Assembly: GCA_024233115.1 (NCBI GenBank)
Contig: JACKQB010000010.1
Span: forward strand, 1-51,797
Length of the DNA stretch: 51,797 bases
From: Akkermansiaceae bacterium
GTDB lineage: Bacteria; Verrucomicrobiota; Verrucomicrobiia; Verrucomicrobiales; Akkermansiaceae
Direction: 5' to 3'
Under the pieces are notes generated by a model, which worked only from the letters and a program-made list of their open reading frames with translations, was not told the DNA's origin and did no database searches. The stretch's first letter is position 1. Each line of letters opens with the position of its first letter. Both the position numbers and the translations under genes were made by a program. Below are positions 43,783 through 51,579 of the stretch, piece by piece.

Positions 43783-45504
43783 ATGTTCGGAGAAGAATAT
43801 TTCAAGACCCGCAAACGTCTGACCGACGTGGTTTTGCGTGTCCTGACATTGGCGGAGAGGACCGGCGCGGAGAAAAAACCACTGCTGGACAACGATATCA
43901 CCAAGGGGCTCAGCAACCCGTTTCTCTTTGTTGTCTGTGGCGAGGTCAATGCCGGTAAATCCACCATGCTCAACGGGCTGTTTGGCGAGGATGTCTGCAA
44001 AACCAATGTCCTCCCCGAAACGGACCGGGTGCAATGGTATCGTTACGGCAAGTCCAGCAGCGACAAAGAGATCACCCCCATCCTCGAAGAGAGGTTCCGT
44101 CCTGTGGATTTCCTGATGGACTTCAACCTGGTCGACACCCCGGGGACGAACTCGGTGGTGCAAGGGCACCAGGCCATCACCGATCGCTTTTTACCCGTAT
44201 CCGATCTCATTTTCTGGGTATTCCCCGCCAACAATCCATGGGGGGCGTCAACCTGGGATTTCATCTCCAAGCAGGAGCCGGAAATGCTTGAAAAGTCGGT
44301 CTTCATCGTCCAGCAGGCCGACCTGCGTGACGAAAAGGACCTGGATGTCATCCTCGGCCACATGCGCGACCTCTCGATGCAGCGCATCAGCCGGACATTA
44401 CCCATTTTTGCCGTCTCGGGGAAACTGGCCCTGCAGGCGAAAAAAGAGACCCCCTTCAGTGAAAACCTCTGGCGAGAGAGTGGCTACCCGGCACTCGAGA
44501 AATATATCTCGGATGTGGTTGCCTCATCTCCGGCGCGCCGTGATGTCTTGGGTCGCGTCAGGGATTCCGCTGGCGATGTACTGCGCAGTATCGAGGACAT
44601 GATCGAACTCCGCACACGCCTCCTTGACGGCAACGAAGGTTTCCTCAGGGAAATCGAAGGGGAGATGGACAGGGAACGTGAAAAACAATCGTCGGATTTT
44701 TCGGTCAAATTCGCCGGCATGCAGGATGTGTTTACCAGCCAGGGTGAGCAGATCAAAAATCTGATGCATCGCAAGATGAATGTCTGGGCGTCGCTGAAGA
44801 GCCTTTTTACCGCCGAGAGCTTGCCTCAAACAATCGTCACCACCTTGGTGGAATCCGTTCAGGTCGCTGTCGAACAGCAAGCGAGCGACGATGGCAAGCA
44901 CCTCGTCGAGGAGTGTCGCAAGCACTGGGAAACCGTTAGACCGCGCGTGAAAGACCGGCTGGCGATCACTCTGGGTGACTTCGAGAAGGAAACCGGTGGT
45001 TTCGGGGCTACCCGCGAGCGCTTCATCAAACGCATGGGACGTGCCGCCAAGCAGGCGGTGGTCAATTTGAAAATCCGGGGAGGCCTCGATATGCAGCTTT
45101 CCGAGCGCCGGGCTGGCCTGAAGGTCTGGCTCTATGTCTGCCTGCTGCTGCTGCTCTCCGCCGGACTAACAGGGGCATTAAAAATCGGCCCCTACCCATA
45201 CCTTCCCTTGGGCCTTCTTGCTGGCGCCATTACCACCATGGTGGTCTTTACCTTCCAATCCCGCCACACGCGCAAAGAGATCATCGACGCATTCTCGGAA
45301 AAACTCGACGACTCACGAGGTCCCTTTGCAGACGCCCTTGGCAGCGACTACCGGGATGGCGTGCGTGATTTTTACATCGAATACGGCAACCTGCTTGAGA
45401 GCGTCCGGCGCCATATCGCCGATGCCAAACTCGAACTCCAGCCAAACCTCGAACAGTGGAACAGCCTGTTTCTCGAATTAAAGGAAATCGAGCAAGAGCT
45501 CTAA
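43783..45504 (+). CDS. Bacterial dynamin-like GTPase
   Basis: This 573-aa protein has a GTPase domain with P-loop GEVNAGKSTMLNGLFG (about 53-68), the switch threonine near ETDRV and NLVDTPGTNS (G3). The expected G4 (T/N-K-x-D) reads QQADL. A long helical stalk follows with two membrane helices at about 446-466 and 474-494, and another helical part. The layout fits bacterial dynamin-like proteins that remodel membranes. GTPase activity is likely, but the unusual G4 makes nucleotide preference uncertain. It starts at the ATG at 43783. Confidence 0.87.
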   Translation: MFGEEYFKTRKRLTDVVLRVLTLAERTGAEKKPLLDNDITKGLSNPFLFVVCGEVNAGKSTMLNGLFGEDVCKTNVLPETDRVQWYRYGKSSSDKEITPILEERFRPVDFLMDFNLVDTPGTNSVVQGHQAITDRFLPVSDLIFWVFPANNPWGASTWDFISKQEPEMLEKSVFIVQQADLRDEKDLDVILGHMRDLSMQRISRTLPIFAVSGKLALQAKKETPFSENLWRESGYPALEKYISDVVASSPARRDVLGRVRDSAGDVLRSIEDMIELRTRLLDGNEGFLREIEGEMDREREKQSSDFSVKFAGMQDVFTSQGEQIKNLMHRKMNVWASLKSLFTAESLPQTIVTTLVESVQVAVEQQASDDGKHLVEECRKHWETVRPRVKDRLAITLGDFEKETGGFGATRERFIKRMGRAAKQAVVNLKIRGGLDMQLSERRAGLKVWLYVCLLLLLSAGLTGALKIGPYPYLPLGLLAGAITTMVVFTFQSRHTRKEIIDAFSEKLDDSRGPFADALGSDYRDGVRDFYIEYGNLLESVRRHIADAKLELQPNLEQWNSLFLELKEIEQEL

Positions 45505-45520
45505 CTGCCATGCCAAATTC

Positions 45521-46108
45521 ATGAGAAAACGAGGAAGAGAAGGTGAGGCGCGTGATAATAAACACGTGCGGGGCAACAGGCCCGACAAATCAAACAAGTC
45601 GCGCACTGAAGAGGATCTCTACGCGCTGATCAGCGCACAAGAGGCACCTCTCTTGCTGGTTCTCGACTGTGTCCAGGACCCTCACAACCTGGGTGCCATA
45701 CTGAGAACCGCCGATGGCGCAGGTGTCACGGCCGTGGTAGCCCCCAAAGACAAATCCGCCGGCATCACCGACACCGTCCGCCGCATATCCGTGGGCGCGG
45801 CCGACACGGTCCCGTTTTTCCAGGTCACCAATCTTTCCCGCACCATGAAACAACTGCAAAAAGCAGGTGTCTGGCTCGTCGGCACCAGCGATGCAGGTGA
45901 GGGGACTCTTTACGAAACCGATCTCAAAGGCCCCATCGGCATCGTCATGGGCGCCGAGGGCACCGGCATGCGCCGCCTCACCGAGGACAACTGCGATTTC
46001 CTCATCAAAATCCCCATGGCCGGCAAAGTCGAATGCCTCAACGTCAGCGTAGCCACCGCCGTCTGCCTCTACGAGGCGGTCAGGCAGAGGCTGGTTCCTA
46101 GCACATAG
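45521..46108 (+). CDS. rlmB: TrmH-family rRNA 2'-O-methyltransferase, RlmB-like
   Basis: This 195-aa SPOUT methyltransferase contains the knotted-fold motifs in order: DPHNLGAILRTADGAG (motif 1), IVMGAEGTGMRRL (motif 2) and KIPMAGKVECLNVSVATAV (motif 3). RlmB methylates G2251 of 23S rRNA. The N-terminal substrate-binding domain of the full-length enzyme is replaced by a short basic stretch (about 30 residues). The exact target is therefore less certain than the family. Confidence 0.85.
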   Translation: MRKRGREGEARDNKHVRGNRPDKSNKSRTEEDLYALISAQEAPLLLVLDCVQDPHNLGAILRTADGAGVTAVVAPKDKSAGITDTVRRISVGAADTVPFFQVTNLSRTMKQLQKAGVWLVGTSDAGEGTLYETDLKGPIGIVMGAEGTGMRRLTEDNCDFLIKIPMAGKVECLNVSVATAVCLYEAVRQRLVPST

Positions 46109-46208
46109 GCTAAACGTTCAGATCTGCTAGTAGGATAGGGAGGCGGTGATCGGTGAATCCGTGTGCCGTGCTCGATATTTCAAATTTCAAATGCGTCAGT
46201 CGTAAGTC

Positions 46209-46828
46209 CTAGACCATGGGTACAAACTTCACTGCCATGTGTTCGGTTATTTCTATATTTTCGTCGGCTGCTTTTTGGTAGCTTGTGAGTGTTTGCTGTA
46301 GCCCGCCGTGTGAGACGGGCAGGACCATGCGTCCGCCGGGTTTGAGCTGTTTGAGTAATTTTTCCGGGACGTGTTTGGGGCACAGGAAACGAGAATGGCG
46401 TCGAATTGTCGCTTCTTCGGCCACCCCAGACAGCCATCGTTCAGGCGGGCGTCGATGTTGGTGATGCCGAGGGTCTCAAAATTTCTGGCGGCCATTGCCG
46501 CCAGTTCGGGGATACATTCCAGTGTGCAAACCTGTCTGGCGATCGAGGCGATGACCGCAGCCATGTAGCCACAGCCGGTACCAATATCCAGCACCACAGA
46601 TTCCGGCGTGATGCGCGCCAACTCGACCATGGTTGCCACGATGTAGGGCTGTGAAATGGTTTGGCCGTAGCCGATCGGTAGCGGGCGGTCATCATAGGCA
46701 TGCTCCTTCAGATCCGATGGCACGAATTGCTCGCGTGGCACCTGGGCCATGGCCTCAAGCACGTGAGGCTCACGGACTCCTCGCGCTATCAAATGCCAGC
46801 GCAGCATGGTTTCGACCTCTGTCTTCAC
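46209..46828 (-). pseudogene. pcm: Protein-L-isoaspartate O-methyltransferase, frameshifted
   Basis: This repair enzyme methylates isoaspartyl residues. The first frame carries MVELARITPESVVLDIGTGCGYMAAV and PREQFVP, then runs through FDAILVSCAP. At a CCCCAAA run (about 46374-46380) the frame breaks, and KHVPEKLLKQLKPGGRMVLPV continues in another frame to a stop at 46209. Adding one A to the run would restore an intact gene. The start is a GTG at 46828 or the ATG at 46807. The SAM-binding and catalytic parts are all present, so it is either recently broken or a sequencing error. Confidence 0.85.
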
Positions 46829-46988
46829 AGTTGTAAGAATAACACGGGATCACCGTCTTGTCGTTGAGATTTACCCCCGTCATGGATTGATTCCTATTTC
46901 GATTATCGCGGTAGGGGCGTTGCTCCGCTAACGACCGCAGCGATGAATGAAGTTTGGGTGCCTAGGTGCCAGATGGCGTAGTGAGGGC

Positions 46989-47219
46989 CTAGTTACAGTA
47001 GGCGTAGCCAGCGTTGAGGTAGGTGGCGTAGGTGACCCAGATGAGAATATAGAGCACCGACCAGACAGGGCCGAACACCCAGTTTGGCGGCGTTCCGGGC
47101 GGGCGGTTGAGGGTGACATACCACGACGAGATCGAGCCGGAAGTGACGAAGCTGCCAAGTCCGCCAAGGACGAGCATGATGATGGCTGAAAGGATGATTT
47201 TTACGGGTAGAGAACGCAT
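46989..47219 (-). pseudogene. TspO/MBR family protein, truncated
   Basis: The 76 residues contain WYVTLNRPPGTPPNWVFGPV and WSVLYILIWV, the hallmark N-terminal half of TspO (translocator) proteins. The family normally has about 150-160 residues and five membrane helices; here only the first two or so remain before a TAG at 46989-46991. No remnant of the rest is recognisable in the next 150 bases, so the gene appears cut by a deletion rather than only a stop. Confidence 0.8.
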
Positions 47220-47253
47220 GGGGGGAGTTGTGAATGGGTGATTAGTGATTGGT

Positions 47254-47583
47254 TCATGAATCTTTTGTTATCAATAGTTGCTCCTCCACCTTTTCATAGT
47301 TTCCCAAATGGACGCGCATCAGGCTTTTCCAGAGCTTGCCGTGGTTCGGAACAGAGAAGTGCAACAGTTCATGGACAATGACGTAGTCGCCGAGTTCCTT
47401 GTCCATTCCCAGCAGTTCATCATTGAAGCTCAAGGTTCCAGATGTCGAGCAGGATGCCCACTTTCGCGACATCGGCCGGACGTAAATCGAGTGTGCATCA
47501 ACATCCAGTTTCCGGACCCATTCCTTCACTCGAGCCTTGAATTCCTTACGGCTCTTCCAGCTCTCCTTACGCCTGCCACTCAT
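47254..47583 (-). CDS. YgjP-like M48-type metallopeptidase (WLM/DUF45), short
   Basis: This 109-aa protein contains MSRKWASCSTSGTLSFNDE and YVIVHELLHFSVPNHGKLWK. The HELLH zinc site and downstream His match the C-terminal half of YgjP-like (DUF45) proteins, normally about 230 aa. The N-terminal half is missing, or the gene codes for a short form. It begins inside the hsdR stop (ATGA at 47580-47583). YgjP genes are often the last gene of type I restriction operons. Confidence 0.8.
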   Translation of the reverse strand: MSGRRKESWKSRKEFKARVKEWVRKLDVDAHSIYVRPMSRKWASCSTSGTLSFNDELLGMDKELGDYVIVHELLHFSVPNHGKLWKSLMRVHLGNYEKVEEQLLITKDS

Positions 47584-48390
47584 CTCCCACCCCTTTCTAG
47601 AATCCGGAACAAATCCTCCACCAATCCCGTCGCCTTCTCCATCTCATCATCTTCCACTTCCGCGATGATCGCGAAGGTCACCTTGTTCCTCAGTTCCCGC
47701 AGTGCGCTCTCGCTCTTCTTCCAATTCGGATACCCACGAAGGCCTCTTTGATCTTCCGGCTGACCTTCTCGGCTTCGTCAATCCCTGCTTCCTCCAAAGT
47801 GCTGAAAACAAAAAACGTCAGTTCGTCAAAGCCGCGTCTCGCCTGCTCGCGCTTCCGATCTTCGTTGCGCTTCACTTCAGCTAACAATTCCTCTAGCGCC
47901 TCCGCCGTTCCGGTCTGGCGGCTCTCAAAGGCTTCCTGAACCAGCCGCGCCCGCTCGGCCATCGCCACGAGGAAGGGATCGTCGCTGTTTTCATCGGCGA
48001 TCTTCTCGATGCTCTTGATCAGGTTGATGACTTTCGTCGCCTCGCCCTGCTTCTTCTTCACGATGTATACCACCGTGTCCTCGTTGATCTTCATCACCTC
48101 ACCGGGCTCTTCAATGCCGTAGGTGCCGATGTGCTTCTGAACGAGCGCATTGGTCTTCGCCTGGAAATCCCGATCCACATACACCCTCTTGGTGTAGGCT
48201 TTACGCACCACGGCATAGATGTTGGATAAGGTCGTGTAAGGTTCGATGAACGGACGAAGGAAGGCATCGGGCGAGATGATCTCATAGAGCATCTCGATCT
48301 CCTTGTATTCCTTGAAGAACTCCTTCCGCCGCTCAGGGTCGCGGAAGTGCTCGATGAGGTTGTCGACGTCTTTGTCGTTGAATTCGAACG

Positions 48391-48450
48391 GAGCGCGGGT
48401 TTTCCAACCCGCGTCTTGCCCGGACAGGCGGACTGGAAAGTCCGCCCTCC
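48391..48450. repeat. Double-hairpin REP-like element inside hsdR
   Basis: Two perfect stems sit side by side: GCGGGTTTTCCAACCCGC (48395-48412) and GGCGGACTGGAAAGTCCGCC (48427-48446). In hsdR they add about 20 residues (GRADFPVRLSGQDAGWKTRA) within an otherwise conserved helical region, and the frame is kept. The arrangement matches dispersed REP/BIME-type repeats. Confidence 0.85.
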
Positions 48451-48568
48451 CGTAAAATGCCTCCATCTTGTTTTTGAAAAGAACCTTCAGCAGCTTCAGG
48501 TCCTTGACGATGGCGTTGATCTCTTTGCTATCGAAGGCGAGGGCTTTTTCGAGCTTGTCGAAGATGCC

Positions 48569-48640
48569 GACACTGCCAAGCGCGGAGCGCGATCCCAAAT
48601 CCGAAGGCACTCCGCAGGTCGCGAGCGCAGCGAGGGACAA
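48569..48640 (+). repeat. 72-bp palindromic element, copy 1 (opposite to hsdR)
   Basis: About 84% identical by eye to the copy at 50815-50886, which lies in the other orientation. Both start GACACTGCC and contain GCGCGGAGCGCG and ATCCGAAGGCA. Both end GGACA, so GACA flanks each copy. This copy interrupts hsdR between FVLDFV and GIFDKLEK and shifts the frame. Confidence 0.85.
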
Positions 48641-48944
48641 AATCGAGGACGAAGCCGTGGGGCTTCACCATCTCCCGCGCCTCGTTCTCGTAGGGCCGGT
48701 TCACCCGGGCGATCGCCTGCCGCAGAGTGTGGTCGCGCATCGGCGTAGCGCGGGTTGAATTCCCGCACCTTGGCGTCGAGCAGGTCATCGAAGAAGAGCG
48801 AACCTCCTTTCCCCATTCGCTCTTCACTAATCACTATTCCCACCCCGCGCCGCTGCTCGGCTTCCTCTCTTGAGACAAAAGACCACCCAATCTCTTGCGC
48901 GTAGGCAAGGATACGAGCTTGAACGGTTTTGTGTTCTCCGGGTT

Positions 48945-50348
48945 TCATGACTTCTGCTTGGATTTCCACTGGGCAAACTCATCCGGACGAAGCCGATAAC
49001 GAGCAATGTTACCCTCGTGCAGGCTTAGCAGCTCGACTTCAAGCGTTTCAATGAATTTTGCACGGTCTTCCTCCGGAATCCCTGTGGCAGCATGCTGGCT
49101 GATCCATTTTTCAGCCTTGTTTACAGGGTGCGCTGACTGCACCACCTCACGCACGAAGCGCCCGAGTTGGCTGCGATACTTGAGACGAAAAGGGTCCGGA
49201 TCGCCGAGGGATTGGCGGACCGCGTTGTAGCGCTGGGCTGAACGGGTGTAGGCCCATACAAAGACATCACGCAAATATTCGACGCGCTGGAGTTCATAGA
49301 CGCCGATCAGGGCATTCACGTAGTCATCCGCCTCCACATCGACAAAGGATAGCGGGCAGAAGTTCTGGCGGATCATCGGGATGTTCGCCGCCAGCCGGGA
49401 TACACGTTTGTTGACGTCTTCAAAGGCCTGCAAGTAAGGCAACTGCACCATCACAAAAAACGCCGATTCGAAGGGGTCCTCAATGACGCTGGCCTTGGTC
49501 AGAATGAGAAGAAAATGTTCTTCGATCTGCTGCGGGACTTCCAGCGGATGAAACACCGTCCCCGAGATTCCCACAGGACGGGATCGCAGACGCCCGCAGG
49601 CCGCCGGGTCAAGCAACAGGTTGTCGGAGAGCAGGGCATGCAGGTTGCAAACGGTGTAGCGGTTGAAGCCGATCTCCTCGGTCGGGTCTGCCAGCATCTC
49701 GATGGCGGCTTTGTGATTGAGAATCATCTGGGCTTCCTGGGTGGCTTTGCCGTCCGCCGATTCACCGAGTTCGAGCAGGCGCTGGGTTTCCAGTAAGGAA
49801 TAGGTGTTGCCCTCCAGCCGACTTGAGTTCCAGGCAAGATCGATGAGCAGACGATCCAGGATTTGGCGTAGGTAGGTTCCCGCCGGTAAATCCGTAATCC
49901 CCACCTGCCCCAATTCGGCAAGCCGCCTTCGGGTCGCCAGGGGTAGGTAAAAAGTGGTGTTTGGCTGGTAGGAGGTCAGGAAGGATGGATCGTAGCCAAC
50001 CGGTCGACGCTGTCTCAGCGGTCGCGTGACCTGGGCTCGAATCCCGACCGCTGCCGCGCTGAGCCAGTCCCGATCCGTGGTGGAGCCGATCGCCGCCGCC
50101 GCGACATTCCGTTTGCCTGGACTGGCTGCTGCCCCTCCTTCAGTCGGATAGTAGCGCGTTCCTTTTCCCGTGCCGGTGATGCGGATCCGTCCGTCTTCTT
50201 CCAAGCGGGTCATACGGCGTTGCAAGGTCCGCGGAGGGAGGCCGAACGACAGCCCTTCCCGAATCCCTTCCACACCAACCCCATCAGGATGCCCCGCCAC
50301 GACCTGTGCGATGGCATCCAATTCTTCACTTGGAATCTGTTTGGGCAT
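48945..50348 (-). CDS. Fic-family protein with N-terminal winged helix
   Basis: This 467-aa protein has a winged-helix-like DNA-binding segment (about 1-65, PPRTLQRRMTRLEEDGRIR) and a Fic domain. The class II inhibitory motif SSRLEGN is intact (about 175). The catalytic loop, normally HPFxDGNGRxxR, reads PYLQAFEDVNKRVSRL (about 305-320), without the catalytic His and the glycines. AMP transfer is therefore doubtful and a regulatory role more likely. The stop overlaps the hsdR start (ATGA at 48945-48948). Fic genes of this type are frequent within type I restriction loci. Confidence 0.88.
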   Translation of the reverse strand: MPKQIPSEELDAIAQVVAGHPDGVGVEGIREGLSFGLPPRTLQRRMTRLEEDGRIRITGTGKGTRYYPTEGGAAASPGKRNVAAAAIGSTTDRDWLSAAAVGIRAQVTRPLRQRRPVGYDPSFLTSYQPNTTFYLPLATRRRLAELGQVGITDLPAGTYLRQILDRLLIDLAWNSSRLEGNTYSLLETQRLLELGESADGKATQEAQMILNHKAAIEMLADPTEEIGFNRYTVCNLHALLSDNLLLDPAACGRLRSRPVGISGTVFHPLEVPQQIEEHFLLILTKASVIEDPFESAFFVMVQLPYLQAFEDVNKRVSRLAANIPMIRQNFCPLSFVDVEADDYVNALIGVYELQRVEYLRDVFVWAYTRSAQRYNAVRQSLGDPDPFRLKYRSQLGRFVREVVQSAHPVNKAEKWISQHAATGIPEEDRAKFIETLEVELLSLHEGNIARYRLRPDEFAQWKSKQKS

Positions 50349-50361
50349 GGGTTCAGGATAT

Positions 50362-50447
50362 GACGCAAACGTGTTTTATGCGACACAAAAAATTTTTATT
50401 TGTCGTGAAACTGCCTGTTTCCGACGCAAAAACTGCCATTGTGTCGC
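50362..50447. promoter_or_regulatory. Operator-like repeats upstream of the Fic gene
   Basis: GCGACACAA (50380-50388) and TTGTGTCGC (50439-50447) are perfect inverted 9-mers. GACGCAAA occurs twice in direct orientation (50362-50369 and 50423-50430). Together they cover the promoter region of the leftward fic-hsdR-ygjP operon and may be bound by the Fic protein's winged helix. Confidence 0.55.
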
Positions 50448-50814
50448 GAAAAACGCGAAAAATGAACGCCCACCCTCTAGCTATACCATGGTCGAAGAAC
50501 GTGCCCCGGCCTGTCCTGCCGTAGCCTTGGCGCAGGAAGATTGCCGTAGATGTCAGTGTGAAGATGACGAAACTGCTCCCGCGTTGCGGGACGCCCTCGG
50601 CCTCGGCGTAGCGGGGTTGAGTTCCCGCACCTTGGCGTCAAGCAGGTCGTCGAAGAAGAGGTATCCACATTTTACAATTCTCTCCTCACGACTCACTATT
50701 CCTCCGCCGAGCCACTACTCGGCTTCGGCGAGGGAGAGGAACTCGGCGTCCAGCGTCTCGTGCGGGACGAGCATTTCGTTGGGGGCGAGCTGGTAGTAGA
50801 GCGGCAGCGTGGTG

Positions 50815-50886
50815 TTGTCCTTCGCTTCGCGAACGTCCTGCGGGATGCCTTCGGATTGTAGAACGCGCTCCGCGCTGGGCAGTGTC
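50815..50886 (-). repeat. 72-bp palindromic element, copy 2 (same direction as hsdR)
   Basis: The second copy of the element at 48569-48640, in the reverse orientation in the window. It splits hsdR after HKYSIAD. GACA stands at both ends, as in copy 1. Confidence 0.85.
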
Positions 50887-50989
50887 GGCGATGGAATACT
50901 TGTGCAGGTAGCCCTGGTCGTCCTCGCAGCCGAAGGTCTTGAAGGTGCCCTTGCCGTAGGCAGTCTTGTCCACCGGGGTGCCGGTGACT

Positions 50990-51067
50990 GGAGGGAGGCG
51001 GGGCCGCCCGACAGAGACAACGCAACGCGTTGGGCGCAGCACGACCGAGCGGCGGCAGCGAGGGAGT
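50990..51067. repeat. Possible third, diverged element replacing the hsdR DEAH region
   Basis: This GC-rich 78-bp stretch (TCCCTCGCTGCCGCCGCTCG and CAACGCGTTG on the minus strand) opens like copy 1 of the 72-bp element read on the same strand (TCCCTCGCTGCGCTCG). It stands where about 40 conserved residues including the DEAH box should be. The relation is suggestive, not certain. Confidence 0.5.
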
Positions 51068-51515
51068 CAAACTTGTGGATCATCGTCACGATGATGCCCC
51101 GGTAGTCGTCCTTCAGCAGTTGGTTGAGCCGGGCGATGCTGCTGGCGTGCTCCAGGTTGCCGAGGCCGAGCGCGGCGAGGTTCTTGAGCATCTGGTCTTC
51201 CAGCTCGTTGCGGTCGATCATCAGCAGGACGGTCGGCTTGTCCGCTTCGGGCGCGCGGAAGAGCCGCTCCGCCGTCTTGATCATGGTGAAAGTCTTGCCG
51301 CTGCCCTGGGTGTGCCAGACGAGGCCGCGGGTGCGCTTGGGATCGAGGGCGCGGCTGACGGTCGCCTCCACCGCGCCGGTCTGGTGCTGACGCAGGATGT
51401 ATTTGTTCAGCTCCTCGTCCTTCTCGGCAAAGACGATGTAGTCCTTCAGGAAGGCGAGCACCTGCGGGATGGCGCAGAAGCTCTTCACCTTGGCCTCCAA
51501 GCGACCGGGGATATC

Positions 51516-51579
51516 GGAGGGGGGACATTCCTGTCCCCCATTTCCCATCCCATGCGGGGGACAGGAATGTCCCCCCTCC
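51516..51579. repeat. Perfect 24-bp inverted repeat inside hsdR
   Basis: The arms 51516-51539 and 51556-51579 are exact reverse complements around a 16-base loop. They contain GGGGGACA and TGTCCCCC. In hsdR the element adds about 24 residues (GGHSCPP, then GGQECPPSD) between FNWK and the next conserved SFCAIP, and the reading frame is kept. Confidence 0.92.

Larger units (their letters stand above)
47580..48948 (-). pseudogene. hsdR: Type I restriction endonuclease HsdR: N-terminal stub fused to C-terminal third
   Basis: The gene starts at the ATG at 48946-48948 (MKPGEHKTVQARILAYAQ), overlapping the Fic stop. About 60 N-terminal residues end at FFDDLLDAKVREFNPRYADA. The sequence then jumps, in another frame, to MRDHTLRQAIARVNRPYENE, near helicase motif VI. 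Everything between (nuclease centre and most of the helicase) is missing. An inserted 72-bp element at 48569-48640 shifts the frame after FVLDFV. The C-terminal domain (GIFDKLEKALAFDSKEINAI and onward) includes an in-frame double-hairpin insertion and breaks once more at about 47730. The last part (YPNWKKSESALRELRNKV) ends at 47580. It cannot encode an active HsdR. Confidence 0.88.
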
